Source: Prochilodus magdalenae (Eukaryota; Chordata; Actinopteri; Characiformes; Prochilodontidae). Taken from it: a stretch of 64,000 nt of DNA. Both the position numbers and the translations under genes were made by a program. Every line of letters starts with the position of its first letter. Position 1 is the stretch's first letter. Positions 22,785 through 56,700 of the stretch are shown here, one piece after another. The notes beneath the pieces were generated by a model, which saw only the letters and a list, made by a program, of their open reading frames with translations, did no database searches and was not told the origin of the DNA. Where the stretch lies: contig JAMWET010000544.1 in NCBI GenBank assembly GCA_024036415.1, positions 1-64,000 on the forward strand, given 5' to 3'.

Positions 22785-22807
22785 ACAGTCCACAGGACAG
22801 CCTGAAG
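22785..22807 (+). other. Gene B 5' UTR exon 1 (approximate start)
   Basis: A short non-coding exon is predicted about 30 nt downstream of the TATA-like box, ending at CCTGAAG|GTAAGAG (donor at 22808). It would splice to an acceptor CATTCTCAG at 23001-23009, so exon 2 begins at 23010 with 47 nt of leader before the ATG. The transcription start is an estimate. Confidence 0.55.
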
Positions 22808-23056
22808 GTAAGAGCAAAAGGCAACCTACCAGCAGTCCAAGGTTCATGTGGTTCATGTGGAAAGCTGTGGGGACTTCAGACATTCCCAAATGACAGAAAA
22901 CACTTCTATAGTAGATTGAGTTGGCCTTCACTTAATTTATTCCAGTCATGTTGGAGATGATACTGTATTTAACAAACAGGTATTGATCAATTCTTTGTTT
23001 CATTCTCAGCATACCATCAACTCTGCAGCAGGCATTAGCAGTTCTTAGACGTCAAC

Positions 23057-32846
<9,790 letters not shown>

Positions 32847-32923
32847 AGTTCTCCATAGGACCTTTCTGAAAAGCTCTTTATTGTAGTGCTTTGTAATTGT
32901 CCCCATGCTTCATATAACTGATA

Positions 32924-32929
32924 AATAAA
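32924..32929 (+). terminator. Polyadenylation signal of gene B
   Basis: AATAAA (within ATAAATAAAG) about 78 nt after the stop codon at 32844-32846, followed by T-rich sequence. Confidence 0.8.
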
Positions 32930-32949
32930 GCTTGATTTATTCACACACT

Positions 32950-35470
32950 GATTTAGCATTTGTGTTTTTTTCCCTAGATAGAAAGCACACAGTGTACTAA
33001 GGTACAGTATTTGATGAACAAATATTATGGGCTTGCTTTCTTTATTCTTTTTTCTCTCTGTATATATACACAACAGCTGAGATCCTTCCAGGTCCAACAA
33101 AACATTTTATTTGATACTTAAAAAGTTCAGACATTCAATAAGCCAAACAGTTTAACAATTATATAATATACTTAAGATAAAACAGCTTGACATGCTGGGT
33201 TTAACATGAACAACATTGGGCCATACTGACAAAACAGATGCACCAATTCCGATTCCAAGCCATATGAAAAATCCAAAGTGAGAAATCCAGAAAGCTAGTC
33301 AAATCCAAATCCTTTGTCAACAGGCTAAATACATTAACATACACATAAATACATACATCCATACACCTAAACAGGGTATACAAACTGCAGTACTGAAATA
33401 TCACCACAAAGAACAGCTCAACTAATCAAGATACTCGAGTAGATAAGGGCCTACTACTAACTGTTTCTCAGTTGCCGTATTATTTATCCCAGCCTCAAAT
33501 TTCATAAACACTATGCACATAAAATACAGTCAACTGCTAGAAAAGTACATCTGCAAATCCACATATCATGTTTTCTATGTGAATGTATTCTTTCATGTGT
33601 TTTATATATAGAATTCATCTGCTTGGTCTAGTGACGTAGTAGAAAGACTGATAAGGAAGACGAGATGAGTCCTTGCTAACCTTTTGTTCATAACAGATGC
33701 AAGAACGACCTAATAATAGTGCAGTGTTTGACAAAAGGAGGCTCAGGTTACAGCTTTCAACACAAGGGGGCCAAGCAGTAAGGTACCACTATTTCTTCAA
33801 CGCCTGCTACAGCATGATGAAAAGTCAGGTCATTCAGACAGCTGGGAATGAGACGCCATTAAGAACCATGGAGCTTAGAATAGATTGCATAAGTGCGAAG
33901 ACTAAGTAAAGTGTTTCACGAGACAGCAAGACAATTGAGGAGAATGAGGTCAAGGCAGACCTGACTTTCCACAAAGGGTCTTTGCTGATGAATGACGGAT
34001 CAGTTCAAACCGTGGGATAATAGTGATAATAGTCTAACAGTATGCTTAAATAGATCTAGGGCTAAGACAGTTGTCTTGGCCTGAGTTTACACATATGTTC
34101 TGCTGGGAATACTAAAGTCCTTTTAAGCACATCTCTGTCAACCCTTGTATGGTTGTGCTTTTTAGTGAAGACATGTGTGTTCGATTACTTGTTTTCTTCT
34201 TTCTGTAGGGAACCTATGATCAATTCCATTCAAAATCACAGTCTACATGGCTGTATAATAGTGGCTTTCAGTCCTTCACCTTGAGTATCACTGTGCTCCA
34301 CAGCTTAGAGAATTGCCCTGCTTCCAACACACCTAATGTAGCTAATTAACAAGACCATCTTGAGTTAAGCTGTGTGTACTGCTACTACATGCAGACAGTG
34401 ATCTTCCAGCACCAGAAGGAGGAGGACTGAGAGCCACTGATAATTATGTCTAGGTGAACTTGAATGACGTCTGTACTATTTCAGTAACAGAGCATTTGTT
34501 TGTTTTTTAAATCCAATCTTTATTGGATTTTGGTATTTGCAAGTGATCAGATCAGATTTGTAAGTCCTGATATCACCATCATGGATTGCGGTGGTAATGA
34601 CGTAGGCACTAGTAACTATGTACCAGATCTCATGACTTTGGTTGCTCTGGTTTAGACATTGTCAATTTGACACTTTGAAATCTGAATTGACTAGCGAGAG
34701 CAGTTTGACTGAGACACATCTGTAAAAATCAGATTGTAAATGCATTTCAAACTACTTTATTTATTTAATCTATCAAAAAATATTTGAATATGTAAAAAAA
34801 ATTGGGCTGGCATTCTGAGTGAAAATCACATCCTCTACAGAGCACACACTTTTATTTTAGTGCTCAATATTTTAGTGCACAGTTTCTGTTCTGTTTAACA
34901 CACCATAAAGCACAGGCCTTGTTTTTTTTTTGTTATGTTAAATTATATTATGTTAATTTTTTTTTTTACTAAGAACTTCAACAAATCATATCATTCGACC
35001 AGGCTGACCTTTGCACATAACTGTATATTTTCTGATAATGGCCTGTTGTGCAGTGTTGAGGCATGTGGTTTTTATGAATGTCTGACATCCCATTTGATCA
35101 ATGATAGAACAATGGCCATTATATCACCCACATTATGAGCTAATAATAGATTCTCTTGGCATTGACCTGTAAATCTTAAAATGTACTTTCTTCTCACATG
35201 GCATCACTCCAAACATCCCTTTTGGACACCTTTATTTTTAAGTGCATGTGGATACAGTAGTGTAAATCTTATTAACAAATATATTCATGAAAATACATCT
35301 GCCCTTGCGCAATATATATGCATGTAATTGCAGACGCAGCTGACAGATGCTCGGTGTAAAACGGACTAACACCTGTCTTTTTCAGGGGTCTATGCAAAGG
35401 CAAGGTCACTATTGTATAGCTTTACAGTTTGACTTTAGTGCTGTCTACTGGGAGTTCTACAGTAGTACTC
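32950..35470. other. B-C spacer: repeats only
   Basis: No supportable coding exon on either strand. Segment 34255-34440 is listed separately as a MITE relic. The remaining sequence is AT-rich and unassigned. Confidence 0.45.
34255..34440. repeat. Decayed MITE-like palindromic element
   Basis: Contains CCAACACACCTAATGTAGCTAATTAAC, shown here in two parts: CCAACACACCTAATG and TAGCTAATTAAC. It ends ATCTTCCAGCACCAG...GAGAGCCACTG. This order (hydrophobic-looking ends, central 'CACACCT..AGCTAAT') is typical of short inverted-repeat elements frequent in teleost genomes. No coding capacity. Confidence 0.4.
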
Positions 35471-35478
35471 AGTGCCAT

Positions 35479-35600
35479 CTTGTTTGCTCTGCATTGTTTC
35501 CTTGCCTTTATCCTTGAGCACAAAGATAAACCTGTGAAATTCCTAGCGGGTCCCTCACACTGATTGAGAAGAACAGCTTGTGACGGGCATTCAGATCTAG
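35479..35600 (-). repeat. Unclassified repeated element, copy 3
   Basis: The reverse complement reads through the same blocks as the copy at 16982-17106 (AGATCTGAATGC, CTGTTCTTCTCAATCAG, AGGAATTTCACAGG, then AAGGAAACAATGC). It lies about 0.56 kb upstream of the gene C TATA box, in opposite orientation to copy 1. Confidence 0.55.
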
Positions 35601-35710
35601 ATAACTGTTCCGGCGCCTCTCCCAAATCATGTGATAGGTAATAGGCAAAAATTTTTATTGTCTTTGCATTAGACCCTATGTTGGATGGCACATATTTTTA
35701 CTTTTATTAT

Positions 35711-35711
35711 T

Positions 35712-35750
<39 letters not shown>

Positions 35751-35752
35751 AT
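35711..35752. repeat. (TA)n(TG)n microsatellite
   Basis: A TA run passing directly into a TG run, about 450 bp upstream of the gene C promoter. Confidence 0.95.
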
Positions 35753-35960
35753 GCTGTACATATTAAAATTATAGTTAGTAGCATTAATTTTAAGTCTTAA
35801 CTTAAAAAGCATGCATAAATAAAAGTATAAGATAATAATACCAATTTTTAAATAAGTAATACTTCTACACTTCTACATGCAAGATTGTTATTAAAGGCTT
35901 TTGTCTTTCTAATTTGACCCATGCAAACACAAACACACAGAATGTTCTATAGGCAGAGAG

Positions 35961-36170
35961 CTACTAATAGACAGAGATAGCACTGTTCTGTTTTAGACCC
36001 TTTTCCTTTTTTCATTCTGGCAGAGCCCTCCACCTGCTCTGCGACTGCCTCACGTACAAAGATGTCACCCAAAAGGGACCACACTCGTCTAACCAAATAG
36101 AGCATTGTCCACGTCACCACCATGTACATTCCTTAGATTCTGCTTCCATTCGATCCCTATATAAAGGGAC
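35961..36170 (+). promoter_or_regulatory. Promoter of myosin gene C
   Basis: A perfect TATA box TATATAAA lies at 36158-36165. Upstream are an E-box CACCTG (36031-36036) and CTACTAATAG (35961-35970), one base off the MEF2 consensus. An unusual feature is CCTATATAAAGG around the TATA box, which resembles a CArG box but has eight A/T bases instead of six. The promoter differs from that of gene B in motif order, although the transcribed parts are very similar. Confidence 0.65.
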
Positions 36171-36187
36171 TCTGTGATGAGCTCTAT

Positions 36188-36211
36188 TCACATACGTCAC
36201 TGCACCTCAAG
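36188..36211 (+). other. Gene C 5' UTR exon 1 (approximate start)
   Basis: Predicted about 30 nt after the TATA box and ending CACCTCAAG|GTAAGCC. It can splice to TGTCTTCAG at 36522-36530, leaving 12 nt of leader before the ATG at 36543. A second possible non-coding exon (about 36346-36382, after TTTCCAG and before GTATGT) could be included in between. Confidence 0.5.
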
Positions 36212-36542
36212 GTAAGCCATGCTTTAAACTTTAATGCTACCGGTCTGTGCATTGTGAAGACTCTGATTGAACGGGGCTGCTGATTTTCTCAACTGCCTGG
36301 TCAAACACTTTGGATGAGCAGAACATTGTTTTCTGTTCTTTCCAGGTCTAGCACATCACATTTCTCCTGGGTGTTGAACAAATGTATGTATTATAATTGT
36401 ATTATAACAATCAGATTTTTTAAACAAAACCGCAATATGATTTTAGACATAAATAGTCTTTAAAGTCTTCAGTTCTAAGCATTTTGTTTGATTACTGTGT
36501 TGGCATTATGCTTTCTGAATGTGTCTTCAGTCCTCTTGAAAG

Positions 36543-47429
<10,887 letters not shown>

Positions 47430-47491
47430 AGCTTTGTGGCAGAAGTGCTTGAAGAGCTTTGGATCACCATCGCTTTCTATCTCTCATGTAC

Positions 47492-47497
47492 AATAAA
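47492..47497 (+). terminator. Polyadenylation signal of gene C
   Basis: AATAAA about 63 nt after the TAA stop (47427-47429), followed within 40 nt by a T-rich run. Confidence 0.8.
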
Positions 47498-47599
47498 TAG
47501 GAATTTGCAGTTCAAAATACGTAGTTTGCCTTTTTTTCCCCATTTTTATCAAAGCACTAAATATATCCATTAAATATATAAGAGCACTAAACATCAGCA

Positions 47600-47905
47600 G
47601 GATGGTGCAGTGGGTAGCACTGTTGGGCAAGAAGGGCCCAAAGAAGGGTCCAGGAACCTTTCTGTGTGGAGTTTGCATGTTCTCCCTGTGTCTGCATGGG
47701 TTTCCTCTCACAGTCCAAAGACATGCAGTCAGGTGAATTAGAGATAACTAGGTGTGACTGTGTAAGGGAATGTATCTGTCTGTCTGCCTTGCGATCAGAC
47801 CGGTGACCTGTTCCAGTTATTTCCTGTCCAATAAATTCAGGGATAGGCTCCAGCACCTCCCAGAACCCAGAAGGATTAAGAGGCGTATATGATGAGTGAG
47901 TGAAT
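47600..47905 (+). repeat. Teleost interspersed repeat (GTGCAGTGGGTAGCACTGT type)
   Basis: In order: ATGGTGCAGTGGGTAGCACT, GTGTGGAGTTTGCATGTTCT, CACAGTCCAAAGACATGCAG, GATAGGCTCCAGCACC, then GTGAGTGAATGA repeats. This layout is a very common medium-length repeat of fish genomes. It lies just after gene C and in its orientation. Diverged; non-coding. Confidence 0.7.
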
Positions 47906-48529
47906 GACTGAGTGAGCGAGTAAGTAAATACTAGCTACAACAGTTTGCAAAAATATTCCAACTTGACTTACAAAGCTTATAAAATTACTAAAGTGACTGA
48001 CATGCTGGTTAAAACTGATATTCCTTAGTAAAATAAATGGCTATTTAAATAATTCATTTATAAATCCCTGCAAAAAATGACTGAAAATACTAACGCATAT
48101 TCATGTCATTTCTGGAAACAATTCTCCAAAGGTTCACAAAGTATACACAATGGCTACATCATAGTACTTACATCTTTCTAGGGTGTCTGAGAATTTCTAG
48201 GTACAGTGCAAACACAAAGTGCATGCCTAAAATGCATAGCAGCCCAGGATTCAGAAACACACTACATAAACTACTTGCACGAGAAACAGCTATGACTAGA
48301 AATCAACTTAAAGAACAGTCATTTGTAGCTCATCCTTTTCTCCTGTACATATTATCTCCCACCAACTACTGTTGCTGATGCTCAGTTAGCAGGAAAACCA
48401 GTATACACAACACACTACTCCAAAAAACACAAACTCAGGTTAGTTACCTGACCTCGAGATTTAGGGTCCAATTAAAGATTTCACAAAAACAGGGACAGCA
48501 AAATGGTCTGTCCACAAAAACACAGAGAG

Positions 48530-48925
48530 GGATGTCAGTAACAGATGTCATTAGAAAGACAAAAGCATATTTGAGAATTCAGTGGTGCAAAAAGCAAAGC
48601 CATTGGTCTACAGAGATCAAAATGTGTATGGTCAGATCAATCATTCTCCATCCTGCCGTTATTAAACATTTCCTCTCTGATGGGAGGGATCTTTTCCAGG
48701 ATGGCAATGCATATATTAAATGATGCAAATTTCATGTTATGGCCTGCACTGTTTTCAGATCTCAACCTAATAACCACATATGGGATTTTAGAACAGCACT
48801 CTCCACCACAGACATCAAACACCCACCTGAAGAAATGGCATTTGGAAGAACTGCTTTCCACCTCTCCAGTACAGTTCCAAAGACTGGTTAAATCTACACC
48901 CAGGAGTAGTTGTTGATTGTAGTGG
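48530..48925 (+). pseudogene. Tc1/mariner-type transposase relic
   Basis: Two + strand frames carry pieces of a Tc1-like transposase C-terminal domain. One has LFQDGNAYI, a decayed form of the 'FQQDNAP' DDE block. A second frame continues with WPALFSDLNLI and GILEQ, a decayed form of 'WPSQSPDLNPIENLWG', and ends LVKSTPR. The change of frame and the loss of key residues show it is inactive. The N-terminal DNA-binding part is not recognisable nearby. Confidence 0.6.
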
Positions 48926-48929
48926 CTTA

Positions 48930-50225
48930 ACACTTGATGTTGATTTTTCTTTTCATTTGTTACCTGTAATTACCTTTATCTGTACTTTATACTTTTATTA
49001 TACCGAGACTGTTTTTTTATAACACGCCTTCCTATCAGCCTTATTAGTCTTAAAAAGCTTTCTAGGTCCTTCTGCTGAAATGCTGGGAAGCAACCCCATA
49101 TCATGATGCTTCACTGAGGTTCTGCCCCGGAGATAACATCACAAGATTAAACTATCTAACAGATCCCACTGTACCTTGTAGCACCTTTTCAAATATCAAT
49201 TCATCCGTACTTGTTCTATCCAACTCATTTTAATATTTTTGTGAACCCTAGAGCACAATACAATCCACCTTAAAAAAAGAAACATCTGAAATTCCTACAC
49301 TTATGTTAAAGGATGCATATTCAACCAGACAAGGAGCCTCAGCAAACATTTTAAGTAAGCACAAGGTATGTTGTTTTAGACCTACAACGCCATCTTCTGG
49401 ACAAACGCTTACTTTTACTTTCCTGACTACACAAACATGACTGCATTTTATGGCTTCCTGCTCACTGTACCTGTTTTTACACAGACTTTTTTTGACTACT
49501 ATGTTTTTATGTAAAACATATTATGTATTACACACTCTTTATATTTTTACTGAAATATCATTAATATAAAATTAGATTATTCTTCAACACCATTGTCCCC
49601 TATCCATTATTTTCTTTGGGGATTATTACTCTGAGTTAATAATATTTCATAATATTCAATAATATATATATTCAATAATATTAATTACAGATATAGATAG
49701 ATAGTATGAATTAGTTAACTTATTGATAAATAATTACTAACATTATTATTAATGTTAATAAATAATATTAATAATACAATTGTTCTAATATTTATATGCG
49801 TATATTAAACATCTGAATCTAACATTTGATATATTCACATGATTTAAATATACCTATTATACCTCGTGATAAATATCATCACTGGCTTTCTTTTAGATCA
49901 CTGATTAATTCTTCATCTCAAACTAACCTTTGCCTTCATCATAATCATCACTTTTATTTGCCTCCTGAGAATTCCCTGCCACCTCCTGTACTTTTCCTTA
50001 CACTCACTGATCCTTTCTTTCCTTCCTTGATCCTGAAATAAAAAGGAATTACATTAGAATGAAGAATCTGTATGCTAATATTTAGTGTTTAGGAAAGTTT
50101 ACCCAGAAGTTCTCTATTGGTTAAATGAATTGAAATGTTTCATAAATCATGAAACTGTTTAGTGATGAACCAGACTTTGAGAAAAATAAACAAAAAAGAC
50201 CTTTCAATGTTTTTAAACACCTTAT
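48930..50225. other. Convergent spacer between gene C and the MAP4-like gene: no gene seen
   Basis: AT-rich, with short AAT/ATT-rich runs near 49640-49760. No coding exon, RNA gene or clear repeat family recognised on either strand. Confidence 0.45.
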
Positions 50226-53200
50226 TTTATTTAATGTTTAATAATCACATCACTAGTTAACAATTGATCACAATAAACACTTCTTTCAAACCAGAAAATA
50301 AAACGAATTCCAAATGCAATGGAAAAAAAAACAAATAAAACAAAACAAAAAATCGCAAAGGACAATGTCTGCAAATGACAAGTCTACCAAACACATCCCA
50401 CTTGTTCTGCATGCTCTTAGTATGTTTTCTATTAGTACTCTTTATTAGCAGAAGCGCATTTAAGGGGCGTCTCACCTCATTACGTGGGTGATTCCAAAAA
50501 CCATGTTTAGGTAAAAGTGTGGTAGTCTTTTGAAGCCACAATATGGCTTGAGCAGGGGTGGTACGCTTTGTATTTGTGTCTCTCTGATAAAGTACTTAAG
50601 CGTGCCATGATGGGATGCCCAATTTTACGCGTTATACTGGACCTCTCCTCTCCCTCCCTGCCTCAACAGGGTGCCCTGGTCCTTCATTGGCAGAAATAAA
50701 ACAGTGCAAATTGAAAACATTCAAGGCGATACCCTGCTCTTACATTTTAACCGTTTAACTAAGGACATCATGCCTGCAGTGTGCTATTTAGATTTTAAGA
50801 CTAGAAGGTGGAGATGGGCAAGGAGCAATACGAGACTCATCGAGATTCGTCATGACAAGCTGCGGGTGCTAGTCATATGCTAATGAGCCCCTCGGCACAA
50901 ACTGGACTTCATCCATCTTGCATTTTGCTTGTGGGAGTCCAACATACCACCCAGAGTCACGACCAGCATACCAAAGCAATGGCAGTACAAAACAAACACA
51001 AATACAAGTGTCTTGCATGTTAAGTACATTATGTTTCAAAAACATTCTTTCACCTCAGCCCTTTTTCTTGGAGGGAAAAAAGGCAGATCGACATTAGTTT
51101 TTAATAATGAAGATGATGATGATGATAATAATAATAATAATAAATATTAATAATAGTCATTGAAATCATAATGATCTTAATAACAATAGTAATAATAATA
51201 ATGACAAGCACACTCCCTAAAAACCTTAAAGGTACAAATCTGTACTCGACACCCTTTTAAAACATAATTAATATCCTTGTCATGTTTTCCATCTCCTGTT
51301 TTTTTCTTCCTCCATCGATACTGAATGTATAAACCGTAAATATATATATTTACATAAAACCGTGTGCTAGCAATTGAGGAGGACCAAAAAAGTGTTCTAT
51401 TAAAAAGAAAGAAAGAAGAAAATAAACAAAGCAGGAGGACACTGCACTTGACAGTAAGATGGCTGCGTTCAGGCACAGGGAAATGACTTCAGAATGACCA
51501 CAACTCTACTGGCAAAGCTGGAGCTTGGAAAATAAAGTCAGACCTCAAAGAGAGAGCCATACTCAGAGCATTAATAAGCTGCACAACAACACAGCTTGGC
51601 TCAAATACAAATATCTACAAACCCTTATATGTCAAAAACAATTCTACATAAATAATAACCGTTATTGCCCATGAGCCTAAATGAAATTTAACATACACTG
51701 TTTTTCCCCTAGTATGATACTGAGCCAATGATTTTCATTTCAATGCCAGTTTTCCTCAATCAAATATGTCTGAGATGCAGATTTGCGCTTAGTTTGCATG
51801 TGCATAATACTTCTCTGTGATTCAATAAAAAGGTTTAAAACGATCGAAACAAAAATATATTAATAGTAACGAAAGGTCATATCATATTACGGTAGTGTCT
51901 TGTATTTCATTAGTTGCATAATATGAGGTTAAAAAGAGGGCAAAACTGCAGTAGCATTTACCTAACCAAAGAACTACCCTTATTCATCCTCGCCACTGTC
52001 TTAACCCTAAACAGGGAAAGCTACTAAGAAAACCTCTCCCTTCTCCACTGTGGGACAGACACAGCACCAAAGAACTATGTGATTATGTTTTCTGAACGGG
52101 ATACAATATTCCGACTGCATAAAAGAGGCGACTAAGATCGAGTGCTACAAGAAACATAAGCTACAACGTAATGGTCTACAGTCTCTAACATCTCGTTTGA
52201 ATATCCACGTGCATCATTGACGCTTTAATAAAGATCAAGCTAGGCTTTTAGCTCTTTGAAACACCTCTGGTGGAACAGTAAGCACGATTAGGTATAGGTA
52301 ACAATGTAGGTTCGGTCCAGCTAAGTCCTTATAAAGCCACAATTAATCTAGCTAAAATAAAAGGTTTTGTGTCAGGCTGTGACATTCCGAATGTCTCTGT
52401 ACTCTTCCCAAAGGCAGTGGGAGACCCAAGCTCTTTCCGGTTTCAGGTAATTAGGATAAGAGGCACAAACTTGAATGACACAAAGGCTTCATTCCTCCTT
52501 CCATCTCAACATGCTTCGGCCATGACACCAGGTCCATTCCAACCCCGACCCTCTAGCATCACTGACGGCTAACAGTTTCACCCCAAGTCAACTTGATGTA
52601 ACATCCACTACATACACCAACACCCTTTCGTACACATTCGCTCTTTACCAACCATGAATCTCCCTCACCGCCTGCTGACCGTGCACACTTTCTGAGACCC
52701 ATGTGGAGCTGTGTCTGAGACGTAAGCTTTCCTTCCTGTGCGCATGTTTCGAGAAGAAATTTCAAGAAGAACGTCATATAGGCAGAGACCATTGTATTGC
52801 TTTACAAGAAGAAGAAAAAAAACAACAACAAAATAACCCAACAACCGAGCACAACGAGAAACGAAAAGTCAAACAAACGAACGTAATAGAACACAGCTCA
52901 CGGCCACAGAGTTCACTCAAACACATCACAAAACACAGAAGTTTTTAGAGCGAGAGATTTAGAGCAACCTACAGCGGAAACAGACTACTTCGTTTAAATG
53001 TGAGTTGTTATGGAGGACAGCAAAGGAGTTAGGAGAGTTATGAGAGTGGGGGATACCGAAGTAGGGTAGTCGATGGTTCTTACAGGATCACGTGACAGCC
53101 CCGCATACTGAACAAAGAGCTGCACCACAAAACTATGCGCTGATATCTCTAAAATGAGCACTTGCGTCAGCTTAGTAAACACGGGAGTATAGGTAATGTG

Positions 53201-53466
53201 TTTATCCAGTTGATTACACCATGGGGAATCCTAACAGGGATACGATCCTGCTAAGACTGCAGTATTGAGTTAAGACCAAACTTGTCAGGAGAACTAGCCT
53301 ATATCATGCTCTAATGGATGGTGTTATGAACAACAAGAGCTGTGTAGCTGAGGAGAGGTGGGCAAAGACACTCTGCTAAATTCATTTTACCTATTCATCA
53401 CCAGACTGAGACGGTCTGAGAAGGGAGGGGCTAAGGTTTTGTGAAGTAACCAATGAGCTGAGGAGG
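50226..53466 (-). other. Possible 3' UTR of the MAP4-like gene
   Basis: Downstream (on the minus strand) of the stop at 53467-53469 there is no further coding exon. Canonical AATAAA hexamers on the minus strand occur at 50441-50446 and 50226-50231. A 3' UTR of about 3 kb is usual for this gene family, but the true end is a guess. An AAT/GAT microsatellite lies at 51110-51145. Confidence 0.3.
51110..51145. repeat. (GAT)n(AAT)n microsatellite
   Basis: GAT units pass into AAT units. Confidence 0.9.
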
Positions 53467-53712
53467 TCATGTCCGAAGTCCAGTGAGTGAGCCAGAGCTG
53501 CACCCTTGCCCCTGAGAGGCAAGGATGAGGGCGGGGCTTGTAGAGGAGCGAGGGAAGCCGGCGGTCGCCAAGGAGTCGTTGAGCGAGACACTGCTGCGGA
53601 GTGGATGGGGGTGGGCGGGGCTGTCACCCAGGGCAGGCCAGGTTATGATGTCAGCGCCGTGGTCCGTGCGAGAGCGCGCTTTCTCGCGGAAGTTTAGCTT
53701 GAAAGACTCAAT
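53467..53712 (-). CDS. MAP4-like last exon: pseudo-repeat tail, shared stop
   Basis: After a CTGCAG acceptor with a C-rich tract, phase 0 reads [20 protein letters not shown] and then DIITWPAL. This is the counterpart of the tau/MAP2 pseudo-repeat (KIETHKL..TDHGAE). It continues for 81 residues, Ser/Pro-rich, to TGA at 53469-53467. Joined directly to the repeat exon ending NIK (57382) it gives a tau-like tail. Entered in phase 1 from exon 54783-54954, its first bases complete an Asn codon and then give TGA. It is much more GC/CpG-rich than its surroundings. Confidence 0.75.
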   Translation of the reverse strand: MESFKLNFREKARSRTDHGADIITWPALGDSPAHPHPLRSSVSLNDSLATAGFPRSSTSPALILASQGQGCSSGSLTGLRT

Positions 53713-56700
53713 CTGCAGCGGAAGAGGGGGGTGGTGGGAAAAACAGGAGGAGGATTGGCCATTAAAGGGAGGAGAAAGGGGCAGGAGAGGAGGTGTTGAG
53801 GGGGATTGAAATGAAAAGGGTAAGGTGACAGCAAAAAGCAGAATTAGATGCCTGAAAAATAAAAAGTCAAGATGATTCGAATGTCAGGGGCTTTGGAAAA
53901 AAGATCACAGTTTGTTTGCTTTTTCTTTTTAACAGAAACAACAGAAATGCAACAATGAATGAACACAAATACAAGAAAATCAGAAAGAAAGGAAAAAAGT
54001 GTGAAATGGAATGAACACATCTGTATGCAAATGTCTGAACTCATTTTGTATTGGAATACACTTAAAAATGTCTTTTACTGTCTTATTTTGTGGTATAATT
54101 ATCATTTTAATAAACTTTTGGACACAACATTTACACAGGCCACATTTCAAGTATTATTTGTTTCCCATTCATTACATTTAGCAAAAATAAATACATTTTC
54201 ACTAAGAAAGAAATAAAAACGTAATTTGTTTAGGGCACACAAACCTTTGCATACAGTGTGTCTACATATTTTAAGATATGACTTTTTCTTGATGTATAGA
54301 AATCTGATATGAAATATTCCATTTCTAACAAACTATCATATATGCTTCATGTATAACAACTAAAAAGGGAAAGGCATGCCAATGCCCTGAGACTATCCAG
54401 CACTAGAACGACTCAAGCATTAACTTGGCATATCTACGATTAGACAGTCCTTGCCTTGAGTGTCAATAAAAACACACAAATAAGCTAAAAAACACAACAC
54501 AAATAAATAAATAAACAAAAAATGGTAGCCCCCAGTTAGGAACTGCTGCCATTTTTTAATACTATTAAAATAGGACTTTCAACACCACTGCACCAACATC
54601 ATGCCCATTAAAACATACAGCACACACTGCATGATTACTGTACTGCCTGATCAAGACAGTTTCCCACATGTACCTCTGAACTGCTGGACTAATTCAATTC
54701 AAGCCTGACACATAACAGGGGCATTCGAGGGAGGGTTTTAGAGTGGGTCTCAGGTCAGGAGCAGAGAGACGCACAAACTTACTTGTTTCAGGGATGAGCG
54801 TATCCAGGCCCTGGGGGTCCCGGAGCGCATCGCCCCCACATGGAGTGCCCTCCTTCAGCCCATTCTCCTGGGCAGGGCTTGATGCTGGCTGGGCTGCCAA
54901 GGAGCCACTAGAGGGAGCCCCACTTCCCTCAACTGTCTCCTGTTGCCCCTCAGCCTAAAAACACATAGCAGCATGTCAATAGGAGAGATGGAGATGGAAT
55001 GGATTTAGGTGATATCCCATGAATGAGTGTGTGTGTATGTATGTAGGCTGTTTTAAAGCAGTGTAGGGCGGCAAAACTAAACAAATCATCAATAAAAAAA
55101 AGCAGTGTTGCAATGCTCATGACACAGCATTGTGTGTCTGATGGCACCAAATACACGAGTAAAGCATTAAATCGCATATGAGGCTGATAAGAAAACTAAA
55201 GATAAATGCAGTGTGTTTCTGAATATAGAGAAAATTCACGCCTAATACAGATGTAGGACAGAATGCAACAGACTTTATAAAATCATACTAAAAATAACAC
55301 AAAAAAGCATAAAACAATAAACAGCCATGCTATCATTGCACATGCACTAAACCAATTCTAAATGAAGTGCTTATTTCATAGAAAATGTCATAAGCTGTAA
55401 TTTTTATTGCTATATACAGAACTTGGAGTCAGTGTTCTTGAAAAAGTGAGCAAAATCTAAACTAAATAAACCATATGATTTTTTTTTTTTATATACATGA
55501 CTTTTATATTCTATCCATTGTTGTTTGGAATCACCAAGTCAAGCCAAGACACTTAGCAGAAGAAAACCTCAAGTACACTGGCGGTAATGTTTTAATTCCA
55601 AAGGTCCTGGGACATTTATTAGGATACTTGGCATCACATATTACTGAATATTAAAAGAAAAAATCTGGTTTGGATCTTTAAGATGGTCTGAAGATTTAAA
55701 ACTCAGAACAGTCTGAGGAGATTTTCTGTACATAATTGTGACTTGAGATTTTATTCACATTACACAACAATACTTAAAGATCAAGCAGATAAACAAAGTC
55801 TTTTTCCTCAATGTTTTCTCATATTGGTACCACAGATGCCAAAATATTTAAACAGCATTGTATCAACTTCAGGATTGTATCATTATACAGCCTGAGCGGT
55901 TTTATATTAAGGAGTACATGTGCAGCCTTATGTGAATGAATATGTGCTGATGAAGAGTACAGGCATGGACATTTTCATGCAGAGATGGATGACCATAGGC
56001 TGAGGGGAAAGGTGACATCATGACCAATAATTTAGCTGGAGGCCTTTTCTGGACCCACTCAGAAAGGTAATGCATTGTTACTCAAAACGCAGTCTTGGAG
56101 TGCTACAGCCTGCATGGTTTAATGGTTTCCTGACTCCAACACAGCTGACCCAGCACAAACAAGTCCTTCATGAACAGTGGATGTGTGGAATCAGGGCAAA
56201 CACTAGACTATGCAGCAAACGGGCCCTCTAGGACAAGCATCTAAGTAATAATAAATGAGAGGATGAGGAAAGAATTGAGCTTTAACACACCCTGTTCATT
56301 ACCTTAGTATAAAGTTCACTTCTAGCCTTTTCTGTCCAAAAACAGCAAAAATCCCTCATACTTCATCTTTATTGCTTCAGGATGCAAAACGCTAAAGGAA
56401 ATGTTCGGGTCCCATATAGGGAGTTTACTTACTGAACAGACCAAAAGATGTTTTAAAAATATAAAAATGCAGAACATAAAATGAATCTTGTGGATTTCAA
56501 CAAAAACAAAATTAAAAAGAGGTTGTTATAACAGGAAACCAACGAGAAAACAATCATTTTTACAATATATATTACAGCACATTTTGTGATTTCAAAATGA
56601 AACCCCACTGAAAGTTGTATGTGATCTTTCAGCTGTATAGGAAATGATATATGAAGCACTACGACTACAAATCTACAGCCACTTTTTCAAAGACACACCA

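Noticed and set aside
53391..53627. Second open frame in the last MAP4-like exon
   Set aside because: It opens at a GTG. Entering the exon in that frame meets a TAA near the exon start, so no splice path reaches it.
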